Assembly (NCBI GenBank): GCA_037951105.1
Contig: JBAMJV010010036.1
Location: 30,467-94,466, forward strand
Origin: Echinarachnius parma
Taxonomy: Eukaryota > Echinodermata > Echinoidea > Clypeasteroida > Echinarachniidae
Reading direction: 5' to 3'
DNA: 64,000 bases
The notes beneath the pieces were generated by a model that worked only from the letters and a program-made list of their open reading frames with translations, was not told the origin of the DNA and did no database searches. Positions 10,454 through 21,911 of the stretch are shown in pieces. Every line of letters starts with the position of its first letter. Position 1 is the stretch's first letter. A program made the position numbers and the translations under genes.

Positions 10454-13031
10454 TGTTGCGATTTGCAACTGTGATTATTGGGCTATTTTGTAGTTTTGTA
10501 TACTACAGAATAATCATTATGTGTGTAGTTACACATTCATATATTTGGGCCATGCACTGACCAACTCAGGGTCACTGTTCCCCACCGTCTTGTGCTCTGA
10601 TTTACCCGGAGTAATCGCTACCCCTCCCCTTTCTTGATGTGACGCTTTGCTCAGGGTCAAGTCTCGCTCTTCCTACCACTCTCTCTTTTAGTCTTTCGTT
10701 TTGTTTACTTCGACCTCGGCTACTGGCTCTCTCTCTCTCTCTCTCTATTTCTGACTTGGTCAGTAGTTTTACGCTGTCCTTCCTAGCTCTCACAATTAAT
10801 GAATATTCATGAGCATAGTCGCGTCAAGGTTGTAGTTTCAGTAGTTTATCACAGCGTCCCTATTGCGTAACTCAAGGCTAAAGATAACTGATAAAACAGT
10901 AGACCACATGTTATAGGCCACTCGATCCCAGGGTTGATGTAAGGTATTGGGATATGTGTATTCGTAATGTAATGAAGCCCTCTGAGTCTGATTATATATA
11001 AATGTTATATCCCGCATGTTAACTGTGTATTCATTCTATGCTTACAATAACTGTTGAGTAGGTATTCCTGTATACACGAATCCTTATACATGTATATAGT
11101 ACAGTTTCTATCGTAGTTGGTTCGATCATGCCAATATGCATTCAGTCATCATTATGTTTATTGTAAATGCTATATGAGTGTTGTACAGATCAGTTATTTG
11201 TATGTTCATGTAAAATGCTGACATGACTAAACTCGAGTCCTTGGCTGTTTAATTACCTTGTTTTTCGGCCTCGCTGCGCGGCCTTGTTAGGAAAGTTTGT
11301 TCCCCCTTTCTTGCGGCCTTGCTCGCTTGTCCTTGCGCTATGTTAGTTATTGTCTTTTGGCCCAGCGTGAGAATTGCTCTCCGTCTTCCGGAGATTTGGA
11401 AATGCAAATAACCCCGCGTTGCGTAACAGCGAGGTCGCACTCTCCTCTCCGGACGAGAGCGCGTTCCCTAGCAACATGGTCGAGGTCAGAGAATCGCGTG
11501 CCGTCCTTTCGACTGCCCATGCGCGAAAGCCCGAGTTTGCCCTCATGCAGTCGAGGTCACAGCTCCGTCCTTCGCTCAGGGTCGGGCTTTCGAGTCCTGC
11601 GATCGAAGGTCGACTTGCTCGACGACTACTCGTATAAAAGGCGCTGCGCGATCAGAAATGAAGGAGTGATATTCCGAGATTGTTCCGAGTTAGTTATATT
11701 CCGAGTTCGAGTCATAAGTCTCAGTAACTGCGTTCTCCGCAGACTTCTATAGTTTTACGTTATTTCTACATGAATGGATTATACTTGTTAATAAACGAAA
11801 ACACTTATATTTTATACTGGAATCTTCATGTACTTTATTTCCTCGCGTTGATTGGATTACTGAATATACTTGTGGCACGCTACCATGTTTGATTGATGAA
11901 TGGAATGAACACATGATAAAACAGTAGACCACATGTTATAGGCCACTCGATCCCAGGGTTGATGTAAGGTATTGGGATTATGTGTATTCGTAATGTAATG
12001 AAGCCCTCTGAGTCTGATTATATATAAATGTTATATCCCGCATGTATACTGTGTATTCATTCTATGCTTACAATAATTGTTGAGTAGGTATTCCTGTATA
12101 CACGAATCCTTATACATGTATATAGTACAGTTTCTATCGTAGTTGATTCGATCATGCCAATATGCATTCAGTCATCATTATGTTTATTGTAAATGCTATA
12201 TGAGTGTTGTACAGATCAGTTATTTTTATGTTCATGTAAAATGCTGACATGACTAAACTCGAGTCCTTGGCTGTTTAATTACCTTGTTTTTCGGCCTCGC
12301 TGCGCGGCCTTGTTAGGAAAGTTTGTTCCCCCTTTCTTGCGGCCTTGCTCGCTTGTCCTTGCGCTATGTTAGTTATTGTCTTTTGGCCCAGCGTGAGAAT
12401 TGCTCTCCGTCTTCCGGAGATTTGGAAATGCAAATAACCCCGCGTTGCGTAACAGCGAGGTCGCACTCTCCTCTCCGGACGAGAGCGCGTTCCCTAGCAA
12501 CATGGTCGAGGTCAGAGAATCGTGTGCCGTCCTTACGACTGCCCATGCGCGGAAGCCCGAGTTTGCCCTCGTGTAGTCGAGGTCACACTCCGTCCTTCGC
12601 TCTGGGTCGGACTTGCGAGTCTGTATCGGAGGTCGACTAGCTTGAAGATAAGCCATATAAAAAGCGGAGCGCGATCCAAATTGAGTCAGTTGCGTTCAGA
12701 GATATATTCCGAGTTCTTATTAGGAAGTTGTTCCGAGTTGATTCCCGAGTCGAGTTCGAGTTGTTATCAGAGTTGATACACCACCCAGGCTATGGGTCGG
12801 TCTGTCGATCGAGTCAAGTCGTGGATTCATGTTTGAGATGTTGTAGTTTATATCGAATAAAACCAGCCATGAGCTGAAACAATATTACAGGAATACAGTC
12901 GTTACAATTGTGCATTATTTCGAGAGCCACGCTACCATGGTCGATTAAGTGACATCTTCAACATCATCATTATCATCATCATCTTCATCCCCCCATTACA
13001 TTTGTCGATCCGAACCCCGACATTTGTAACA
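10454..13031 (+). repeat. Compound 3' LTR (2578 bp)
   Basis: Three parts. 10454-10888 matches 5' LTR 6177-6609 with a CT-repeat length change and a G/A change. 10889-11913 is a diverged variant of the downstream LTR. 11914-13031 equals 5' LTR 6610-7727 in length. The variant and the last part both begin TGATAAAACAGTAGACC. Either a diverged unit was inserted or recombined at this shared word, or a 1460-bp LTR (10454-11913, also TG...CA) is joined to a truncated LTR. The outer TSD and MITE continuity show that the far end is still the original one. Confidence 0.8.
10889..11913 (+). repeat. Variant LTR segment with its own promoter signals
   Basis: Close to the 5' LTR up to about 11555, apart from small changes (ATGTTAACTG for ATGTATACTG, AACTGTTG for AATTGTTG), then strongly different. 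It has its own TATAAAAG (11633-11640), a different R region and AATAAA (11790-11795). It ends GAACACA just before the next LTR segment. It retains the U5 word CACGCTACCATG. Probably a sister subfamily LTR. Confidence 0.75.
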
Positions 13032-13127
13032 CTTCTATTGTTAATACGCATACAACAAGGTATGAGGGAACCGCTAGAATTCCAATTGGATTTTGAGGAT
13101 TTGGACAATGTTACTTGATCCATTTAA
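13032..13127. mobile_element. MITE family A, copy A3, right part
   Basis: Starts with the duplicated CTTC and continues the interrupted family A sequence (ATTGTTAATACG, ACAAGGTATGAGGGAACCGC, GGATTTGGACAATGTTAC) to CATTTAA. Joining it conceptually to 5884-6176 gives a normal-length family A copy. Confidence 0.85.
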
Positions 13128-14657
13128 GTTTTAATAACGGTTTATTAGTTATTGGTTGTGTATTTACATACAAAACAAAGTATATTACTTTATGTTATGC
13201 TTGCATTTTCGGCAGTAGGAGCGAATATTGAGAGGTTTTGTTTGTATGTTTGTGTGTGTGTGTGTTTGTTTGTTTGTTTGTTTGTTTGTTTGTTTGTTTA
13301 AGAGATTTATTCGAACTGTTGTTCCATTCACTCTTTATATAATGCATTTAATAAAGGGACCATTAAGATTTGCAAGCATCATCAAGTTAGTCATTTTTGT
13401 CTTCAAATTATTATAAAATATCAAAAGGCTGGATATACATGTTGAATTTTACCAAATAACATACAAATCTTTTCGGAAAAAACATTCGTATTGTCTAGAC
13501 GGGAAATTCAAGACGACTTAAAAGACGGTCGGGGTTCATTTTATAATCTAATACATTTTATACTTGACGTGGACTTGCAGAAAACCTATGAAATGCTTTT
13601 TTTAATGATCATTTTCTTCATAATTATACTTCTGCAATTTCGGATTTCTAGCATTCAATTCACCAACAATACCTTTAAATAAAATGTATATACACCTTCT
13701 TAAATATTTAGAGATGAAAGACGTTGCATTTTTTATACAATTCTGTTTGACATTTAAACATTTAGCAGCGTGTATGAGCGGACGTAATAGCGAAACCCAT
13801 TTAGGTTCCTACTTATAGATGGAAATAATCCTCGAAAATTAATCATAGTCATCTATGATAGCACTCTTAATGGATGACGGATGATGAATGGGTGATGAGG
13901 TATACACGACATACACAAAGCATTGCAGGATTATTTCTTCTTATGTCACCACTTTAATACCGCGAATGCTGAAACTATTTAATTACTTGCATTAGATACC
14001 CCGGTTATCATGTTTATAGAATAATGATGACTGATATTTTACTAACAGAAGAGATAAATTGCAAGGCGGATAAAGAATACAATCCTGTATATATTAAATA
14101 AGCTACTATTCTTCGTTTTGAAAGAAGATCACGTGCTGGAAGTGTGGCGTATCATGAAGGATACTTTGAGTAGACCATGCATGAATATCGTGTCTTTCTG
14201 TTGGGATGATTCTCTCGGATGCTTTTCACTTTTAATTCTTGGTTATACCTTATTAAAATGACGGGGATACTTAGTTGTAAAGTTTTCAGTGAAAAGTTGT
14301 GTATTAAAGGTCTACATGCAGAGGTATACTTGTACTGCATTCTGTTAAAAGGTTTTAATATATAATTGAGAGACCACTTACCTTGCGGGCATAAAGTCAT
14401 ACCCAGGGTTCGTTCAAGGGGGGTGTTTTAGCTTCATTCGGTGGCGTAGTTGGGGTGTATTTGAATAAATAAAACAGTAATTTTATCGCCTAAAAAAAAC
14501 AAGATGCGAGTTTCTTCCTTACATTTGCAATCAAACTTTGGTGTTTGTGAATATATTTTAAAATGGCAGTTAAATTTAATCATGAAATCAATGTAAGATA
14601 CGTGCCTAAATAATAGGTAAAGATTTGCTTCCATCAGTCAAATGTACCAACCGCAAA
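13128..14657. other. No gene recognised
   Basis: AT-rich. Holds a (TG)n/(TTTG)n microsatellite at about 13250-13300. At about 14404-14460 is a fragment resembling poly-G repeat family O (CAAGGGGGGTG then GGTGGCGTAGTTGGGG). Minus-strand frames of up to 82 codons have no recognisable content. Confidence 0.5.
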
Positions 14658-15262
14658 CCTAAAGCCCAACGCACACAGAGCCGACTCGAGCCGATCCGAT
14701 CCGATCAGCTCAGTAAGCCTTAAAGGGACTTAGTAACATTGTCCAAATCCTCAAAATAAAATTGTAATTCTAGCGGTTCCTTTATACCTTGTTGTATTCG
14801 TATTAACAATAAAATCATGGGACAGCTTTCGGTTTTTCAAATTTCCCTTTCATTACAAAGATATGTATGATTGAAGTATTTAGATAAGAAAATCTCCGGG
14901 CGAGATTTTCATCCCTGTACAAAGTGAATGCAGTGAGTTGGTGAATATCACCCAATATCACTTTGCATTTTCGCTCATTACTTGGCCATACATTGTCCAT
15001 TTGACCTGAAATTTTCACACAATACCCTGAGGACATATGATATAACAACAGTATACATTGCATCAACCATTCATCAGTTTTTGCACATCTCAACAAAGTT
15101 ACTAGATCCCTTTAATAATAGGACTCCGATGTTGTCAGTGGGAAGCCAGTCGTGGCCGATTCAACATGTTGAATCGGCTCCAACTGAGCGAAACCGAATC
15201 TAGCCTGGTGGAAATCATATGAAATCGGATCGAGTCGGCTCTGTGTGCGTTGGGCTTTAGGG
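14658..15262. mobile_element. MITE family C, copy C1, split by a MITE A
   Basis: Terminal inverted repeat CTAAAGCCCAACGCACACAG at the left and GTGTGCGTTGGGCTTTAG at the right, each followed inward by GAGCCGACTCGA-type sequence. Inner landmark CGATTCAACATGTTGAATCG is itself palindromic. Interrupted by the complete copy A4 (14720-15115), so family C was here before A4. The interior without A4 is about 210 bp, like C2 and C3. Confidence 0.8.
14720..15115. mobile_element. MITE family A, copy A4, nested in C1
   Basis: TTAAAGGGACTTAGTAACAT to ACTAGATCCCTTTAA, with TTAA at both ends. Same orientation as A2. Sits inside the left half of MITE C1 and shows that A was mobile after C. Confidence 0.85.
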
Positions 15263-16199
15263 TATGATCTATGGAAAATGCATGCTAAACGAAAATTACA
15301 TAGTCTCGAATGGGTTAAAAGGGTGAGCACCTGTCACATTTTTTTCAAAAAGTATGACAGTTTTTTGATTAGCTTCGGGGGAGAAACCTACTGTTAAGAA
15401 TACTTATGTGTATACTCTGTAACCACACGTTCGTTCTTACTAATTTCCAATTTCGCATATTATACAATAAACGTAATTATTAACCTTTTAACCGCTGATG
15501 GGGGTAAGTGGGCAATATAGGCTTGATGTGCATTTGTATATAAAACTGTCATAAACAGTCAAATTAACCTACTGAACAAAACCTCGGGAGATATCGGTAT
15601 CTCCCAAATGTATATAGCTCAATTGATTTTTATTACCACCGTTATAACAGTAATGTTGCCAGGTTCAACCTATCGGGCATGGGAAGGGGTGGGGGGGGGG
15701 GGGCAAAGAGGGAACTAAGGGGAGGAGATAGTGTATTGATGGGGGAACGATTTTGGAGACAGACACGATATATAAACAGTCAAATAAGAACAGTGGCCAC
15801 TGTAAACCGGTTCTATAACATTGTTTTTCTGTGCAGGGGATCATGCACTTTTGATGACCAATATAGGCGGGTTTGCTGCTATAGACAGGTGACCACTATA
15901 AAGACAGTAAATACATGTGTATATTCAGTTTGACCTTCATGGGAGTCTACACTACAAGGACGGGCTTGATTTCACAAAAGGGTGCATGGGGGTGAGGGGA
16001 GTTACCCGTTTGCCCCATCTCAGCGACGCCATTAAACAAAAAAAGATCACTAAAACCTCTTCGGCATGACATAGATACACCAATCAGCGCGCCGTGGATG
16101 GACCGGCGGTTAATTTTCCAGGACAGATATGTTTAGGTTTCACTCGTCGAGAAAATTAGCTCCAAAGCACACAAATTACTGGGTGTCAGACGGCCGCGA
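15263..16199. other. No gene; small hairpin and poly-G tract
   Basis: Contains a GGGAGATATCGGTATCTCCC hairpin (about 15586-15605), a poly-G run (about 15690-15703), and at 15780-15935 a repeat-like section (GTGGCCACTGTAAACC, AGACAGGTGACCACTATAAA) resembling 61608-61665. No gene seen. Confidence 0.45.
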
Positions 16200-17365
16200 G
16201 CTTTTAGGGACATTTAGGTGAGAGAATTGGAGAGAGGGGAGAGGGGGCGTGTACGAGAAGCGGAAATAAGAAGAAAGACAGAACAAAAGGAGAGAGGGGG
16301 AGTGCATGGACAAGAGGCAGATATAAACAGAGAGAAGGGCGGGAAGAAATAAAGAATGGGAGAGGGGGTTTTGGAGAAGCGGGACAGATAACAGAAGAGA
16401 AGGTAGACAACATGATTGTTTTAAGAAATTACAGAAAGGGAACAAGAATAGAGAGATGGCGAGAGAGTAAGAAATGTACAAATGTATTCACATTTAAAAT
16501 GGAGAGAACCGAGCGGGAAAAAGAAATAGGAATAGAGATGAGATAGGTGCAGAGAATGAAAGGGGAAAGGGTAGAGAGAGGTTGAAAGAGACTGATAAAA
16601 TACAAGAACATAAGGAAAATCTGAAGGAAGCGAGATAAAGGAAGGGAATGAGGCATCTATAGTTACTTTTTTTTACATTTTCAATTAGAAAGAGAATACA
16701 GAGAGATGTGAAGAGGAATTGAGGTAGAGAGAAGACAAGTAAAGAGACAGACAATAACAACAAAAACGGGGTGGTGGGAGGGGGTTGAAAGAGACCGATG
16801 AAAGAAAATTACGATACGATGATCTGAAAGGAAGAGAGAGGGGGGAAAAGAGAGCGGGAGTGATTTAATCAAAATGTCAATTGAAGAAAGAGAAGGTTAG
16901 TGAGAGGTTGAGAGAGGTATGAGGTATATATGAAATAATATAATGAGGAATACAAGGAAAATAGCGGGGGAGGGGGGTTGGAAGAAAATGATACAAACAT
17001 GAAAAGGAGGATGAACTGAAAGGAATCTATAGAGAAAAGAGGGGAGAGAGACATTAATGCATATTTCAAATACCATTTCAATTGGAGAAAGAGAGGGGGA
17101 GTGAGAGGGGTAGGGTTAGAGAGGAGATACAAAATATATAGACGGACATGAACATGAATAAAATTGCGGGGAGGTAGGGAGTTGAAAGAGACGGATAACT
17201 GACAGAATGATGATATGAAAGTAACGAGAGAAAGGAAGAAGTGAAAAAGAAAGCAAGGGGTATAAAAAGAGGAATATGGGGGAGAGACATGATAGCTATA
17301 GAGACAGACAAGAACAATAGCATGGAGAGAAGGTGGTGGAAAAGGACCGACAAAAAACATGAACT
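16200..17365. repeat. Purine-rich degenerate tandem array, about 200-bp units
   Basis: The plus strand is almost wholly A and G. The word GTTGAAAGAGAC or a variant recurs at about 16583, 16785, 16977, 17182 and 17333, giving spacings of about 202, 192, 205 and 151 bp. Each unit also has GAGAGAGG-type runs and an ACAxGAA section. The strand asymmetry allows triplex (H-DNA) formation in principle. Serine/leucine-rich frames on the minus strand are by-products of the composition. Confidence 0.7.
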
Positions 17366-17413
17366 GCATGGAAAGGACGTGTAGGCGTTGGAGGCGGGGG
17401 CTGGAGGCTCCAG

Positions 17414-17441
17414 CCCCCCCCCCCCCCCCCCCCCCCCCCCC
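17414..17441 (-). repeat. Poly-C run (28 nt)
   Basis: Twenty-eight consecutive C on the plus strand, preceded by GGAGGCTCCAG, linking the purine array to repeat Q1. It is one of the longest of the many G/C runs in this window. Confidence 0.9.
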
Positions 17442-17760
17442 TGGGTAAAAGCATGCATGTCATATGGACAAATTCATATCGTATTCTGGCAAATTCATGT
17501 AATATTCGGGTAATAGCATGTTAAATAATTGGGCAAAGGCATGTTATATTGGGGAAAAATCAAGTCATATTCGGGAAAAGTCATAAAAGTACATAATTTT
17601 CGGGCGGTACAATCGTGACATTCTTCTTTTTTCTGCTTGTCGGGTGAAAATGGTATTCAGGGGGCGGGGGCGGGGGCGGGGGCGGGGGCGGGGGGCGGGG
17701 GCGGGGGCGGGGGCGGGGGCGGGGGGAAGACCTCGGCCCCCTGGGGGAAAATGTGTTCCT
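17442..17760. repeat. Repeat family Q, copy 1, with GGGGGC array
   Basis: A degenerate 21-25-bp repeat with consensus CATGTCATATTCGGGCAAA (17450-17590), then TGCTTGTCGGGTGAAAATGG, then a (GGGGGC)n tract at 17660-17726, which could form G-quadruplexes. The same order (short repeats, TGCTTGTC-GGTGAAAA, G run) is present at 43050-43285. Confidence 0.65.
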
Positions 17761-18059
17761 ACGCCCATGAAAGGACGGGTGGTCCGGTAGAACATGGAGA
17801 AAGGTTGCTGAACTGGCTGTGAAACCCCTGTCAAAAGGGGAACCCAGATACAATTCTGTGTAAATTGGTAAGTAATTGCTATAATGGTTTCGATCATATT
17901 TCAATTTAGGATGAACCATGCACGGTATCGGAGATGTGATATTTCGTTGCTGTAAATTGAAAAAAATGGTATATTTAACAACAACAAAAGAGACAGAAGA
18001 CGAAAGTATTTGTATGTTTTTATTTGCTTGCTCAACTAGAAACGGAGAAACACGATGCT

Positions 18060-18435
18060 TTGACGAAATGATGAATCATTCACTCGCCACTATTATCATG
18101 AATATAGAAAGAGTACACGACGGATGATACGTGTCCTGCTCTTTTGTACATATTTTATATTTCTAATGTAATTATTTATTCCGTATAAGTACTCATTGTA
18201 TTGTGCAAGTCTTGCTCAATTACGTATTACAGTTTTACTCAACTTTGTTTAGTCTTACTCAATGTTTTATTTTCCTTCGCCCTTTGATATAAATCCTTTT
18301 CAACACTTGCAAATACATATACATATTTTGTTTTTGAAAATAATGAACGATTCACTTCCCAATAAATGCAGAAAGGGTACACGACTTAAGATATACGTGC
18401 TCTGTTTTTTTCTTCAGTTATTTATATTTTGTATT
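18060..18435. repeat. Two-copy tandem duplication, period about 270 bp
   Basis: ATGATGAATCATTCACT through GTACACGACGGATGATACGTG at about 18067 recurs diverged at about 18340 (ATAATGAACGATTCACT, GTACACGACTTAAGATACGTG-like). Both are followed by T-rich TTATATTT sequence. Non-coding. Confidence 0.5.
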
Positions 18436-18438
18436 TAC

Positions 18439-18822
18439 TTAAAGGGATGCCTGTAAAGTGTCTAACTCCACGAAAATTACTTGGAGCTTCCTCGTTTCTC
18501 TTCTACATGTTCTACCGTGTTGTTTAGCTTATGTTAAGAGAAGAATAAAATAGAGTTAGATTTTTTCAAATGCCCCTTTATGACGATATCTATCATTCAG
18601 CTCAAGGGCGTTAATGAACGGTCATAAACCTCATAAACGTCATACAGTAATTCGTTGTAAAAGCTCACGCATATTTTCGCTTTCTTAACCAGGAAAGCAG
18701 TGTTCTTTTTCAATGAAACTTTCACACATCATTTGGACATATCTTACAATGATTTTGGTACAGGATTGAAGTCTCAAATGTCATTTTGGGCAATATCTGA
18801 CACTTTACAGGTGCACCTTTAA
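18439..18822. mobile_element. MITE family G, copy G1
   Basis: Ends TTAAAGGGATGCCTGTAAAG and CTTTACAGGTGCACCTTTAA are inverted, with TTAA at both sides. The interior shares TTGGAGCTTCCTCGTTTCTC and GTGTTGTTTAGCTTATGTTA with G2 (inverted there). No coding content. Confidence 0.8.
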
Positions 18823-18937
18823 TCTTTCATTATGGTTATGTGTTTTCGTGTACAGGTATTACTGATTGTTTTTACCTCATCTTTTGGTATTCCTTTTGAC
18901 CCTTGCATAAAGTTTTGCAATCGAAACGTTGAACTAT

Positions 18938-19182
18938 TTAAAGCCTGGCTCAGACAGAGCCGACTCGACCCGGTCCGACCCGACCCGACCCAACCCGACT
19001 GAAACCCACAGTCGGTCCGATTCAGTTGCGGTCGATTCAACATGTTAAATCGGGTCCGATTGGCTTCCGACTGGCTTCCGAATGGCAAAATTGGAGTCGT
19101 GAGGCCATCCACACAGAGCCGATCCGACATAAAAACCAGTCGGATCGGGTCGAGTCGGCTCTGTCTGCGCCGGGCTTTAGGG
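18938..19182. mobile_element. MITE family C, copy C2
   Basis: TIRs AAGCCTGGCTCAGACAGAGC at the left and GTCTGCGCCGGGCTTTAG at the right. GTCGATTCAACATGTTAAATC in the interior matches C1 and C3. The CGACTCGACC-type motifs are repeated through both arms. About 240 bp, non-coding. Confidence 0.8.
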
Positions 19183-19409
19183 CCCCAAACCCTCTGAGGA
19201 AGAACATTCTACGTGGTCACGTGAACCGTAAACTTGCTCTTCAAGTTAATCTTCGTCATGGAAACCTTCAAAGATTAAAACCGTGTTTGTTTTTGTTCGT
19301 TTTATTTTGTTATGCCGGATACATGCAGTGGTTTTGTTGACGCCAGCGTAATACTGATCTTCCCCTCGAGGCATACTAAAGTAAGACTTAAACAATGGAA
19401 AATAAAGTA

Positions 19410-19779
19410 TTAAAGGGATCTAGTTACTTTGTTGACATGTGCACAAAGTGATGAGTGATAAATAAAATATGTATTGGTGTGATCTGGTATGTCCACAAAG
19501 TAATGTGTGAAAATGTCACGTTCGTTGGATGTTTTTTTGGCCGAGAAATTAGCAAAAATGCAAAGTGATATTCACTATCTCAGTGCACTTCCTTTGTACA
19601 CGGCCTACATTATCCCGTAGACAGTTTAACATCTGAACGTTTCAATCGTAAATATCTTTTGAACAAAGTGGAATTTAAAAAATAGAAACCTGTCCTGTGC
19701 TTTTATTGTTGACAAGGTATGAGAGAATTACCACTTGAGTTCCAAGAAAGTTTTAAGGATTTGGACAATGTCCCTTTAA
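19410..19779. mobile_element. MITE family A, copy A5
   Basis: TTAAAGGGATCTAGTTACTT to GGACAATGTCCCTTTAA, in the same orientation as A3. It preserves the segment that the LTR element interrupts in A3 (GTCCTGTGCTTTTATTGTTG), so it serves as an unoccupied reference for that insertion. Confidence 0.85.
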
Positions 19780-20991
19780 CATTATAGATAAAGGTGTATA
19801 TTTCTACCTATAATATTGAGAACGCTGTTCAAGGATAATCAGTGTAAAACCAAGCAAGAAGGAAATGGGGGTGGGGCACGAGAGGGAGCCGTTAGCCCTA
19901 AATAAACAAAGCCCTAATAATATTACGGCTCTGTTGATTTTATTCCCATATGAGTGAGGGCATTTACCCGCCCCATCGTTCGTCCTTTTTTACGCCACTG
20001 CGTGAAGATAACGAAGACACTGGGATGACAAGGTGATTGAACTGCCCGGAAATAACATGTTTTCACTTTATACAATGTCTTTATCACGGCCGAAGGCAAA
20101 TAATTAATTTTTGTTTTCAAAAGATAGATCTGTGTTTCAAGTTTGTGTTTAATCAGTTCTTTTACCATGTTTACAGAACGGATGTACATTCACATAACAC
20201 TTTTCTTTAATTATATATACAATATAAATTTCGCAGCATGTTCTTGTATATGAAGAACTCTTTCGAAATTGATTATTTTTAATCGGCCCATGGATACTAG
20301 TTGAATTCAAAATACATACGATGGACATGTTCTATAATGCATATTGTTATACTGGACCATTTTTACCAGTTACGTACTTGATATCAAAACTCTGATTATG
20401 TGCCTGTAGTGTACGCACAAATTGTTCGTAGTCAAAGGGTTCATAATTCAATTCACCTCCACTTCCTATCGTATTCATGATCATCAATCAGTGTAACCTA
20501 TGAATACATATTATATGCCCGCATGTAATTTATAGAATACATGTTTTTCAATTTATATTTTATATCAAACATATCAATTCACTATATAAAAGTTAATACA
20601 AAAGGATATGAAGAATAACAATCAATAAGGCATTATAATTCTTCTTTTTTTATTCAATTATTGGAATTGAAAATGAGTCCAGGGTGTCTTATAATTTTGA
20701 TTGGTTCGTATACAAAACAATACTTAAAATACATTTCAAAAAGACATGTATCTGCATGTATGTCTTGCCATGCCATATGGGTTACATCACCGTCGATACA
20801 ATAAGTTCACAAACACACGTGTTTTTTATCGAGTCTTGCACAACCAATTCTAGTATAATTATATATGTTGGTGATAGGCTACCCTATTTTTGTTCACGTC
20901 CATCGACATTATGTTTAGAATAATGTTACAATAAGATATTGCTTTTTAATTACAGTTAGTATTGCGACTTTTGAATTGTTTGTTTTTTACG
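19780..20991. other. No gene recognised
   Basis: AT-rich, no strong open frame and no repeat that I could match elsewhere in the window. The 79-88-codon frames at 19923-20189 (minus) and 20684-20923 (plus) have no recognisable features. Confidence 0.5.
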
Positions 20992-21577
20992 TTAAAGGGA
21001 TAGTTGAGTTTTGGTATAGTTTTGGTATGCTATAGTTACACATAATAATTTTTTTGTGAGATAATGAAAAACTGAGTGTCAAGTTTGAAAGAGCATACAA
21101 TTTTAATGACAGAATAAACTTTATTTGATCAAAATCGGTTCAAAAACGGCTGAAATATCCATAAACTTAACCATTTGTAATAAATGCGGGGCCCCACAAT
21201 TATTCAATAATTTTGAACAAACCGTTAAAACAAATTTTTAAATGCTTCCTCTTTTCAAAAATGTTCAAAATAAATGTTTTAATAGTTGGTGATCATCTCT
21301 CTATCTAATCACTATTTTTACAAACCATCACGTGCACAATATTTGATTTAAAATGGTTGAAACCAATGAGTTTTTAGAGAGCGCCCACTTGATCTTGAAC
21401 GGCTCTTTTTTTTAATGATAACAGTCTTTTTACCTAGTCTTTTGTAATTTTGTATTCCTTTCGAGCTTGGTGGAGTTATAACTATTAGTTTGTAATGTAA
21501 TGGTGCAGGTTTTGGTTACTAAAATTCAGTTTGACCCAAACTGTACTATCTTTACCAGAACTCAACTATCCCGTTAA
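20992..21577. mobile_element. MITE family B, copy B3
   Basis: TTAAAGGGATAGTTGAGTTT at the left and ACTCAACTATCCCGTTAA at the right. Orientation opposite to B1, B2 and B5. Internal GGGGCCCCACAATTATTC and AGAGCGCCCAC match the family. Non-coding. Confidence 0.85.
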
Positions 21578-21911
21578 CATTTTCTTGTCAAAACCCCGCA
21601 ATCTAATCACATCTTCAACGCGTCTGACTTTCCGTCATATGTGAGCTTAGTTCCAAAAGGCTCTCAATCTACTTTCCATACAAATTGGGTTAACGATAAT
21701 AAGTACATAAATAAGCTATGTAGCTATCTAGAAAACAACATTTGAGGACAAATAAAACAATCAAAATCAAAAGGTGGATCGTTCCATTTTCATATTCCCA
21801 TAGACTGGACATAGAAACATGCTTTTCTCCAAACTTAAAAGCTCTTCATATATTGTGTATTCTTGAAATACCTACCTAGAACCAGAAGGATCGACCGATT
21901 TCACACAAAAA

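Larger units (their letters stand above)
6177..13031 (+). mobile_element. Non-autonomous LTR retrotransposon, 6855 bp
   Basis: A structurally complete element. The outer ends are TGTTGC and GTAACA. The flanking 4-bp duplication is CTTC at 6173-6176 and 13032-13035. The LTRs begin and end alike. A tRNA-type primer-binding site lies 1 nt after the 5' LTR and a purine tract directly precedes the 3' LTR. The 2.7-kb interior shows no protease, reverse transcriptase, RNase H or integrase, so it would depend on enzymes from another element. The tRNA-Leu-type primer site would suit a Ty3/gypsy-like partner, but without pol this is only inference. Its insertion into MITE A3 proves the boundaries independently. 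Confidence 0.9.

Noticed and set aside
7019..12776. Family of small proteins repeated at 7.0, 11.3 and 12.3 kb
   Set aside because: These frames are the same LTR sequence seen in three LTR copies; they overlap on both strands and cross promoter and polyadenylation signals.
16176..17369. Serine/leucine/phenylalanine-rich membrane proteins on the minus strand
   Set aside because: By-product of the pyrimidine-only minus strand of the purine array; no conserved domain.
17660..17726. Glycine/alanine- or proline/arginine-rich protein
   Set aside because: Direct translation of the GGGGGC repeat.
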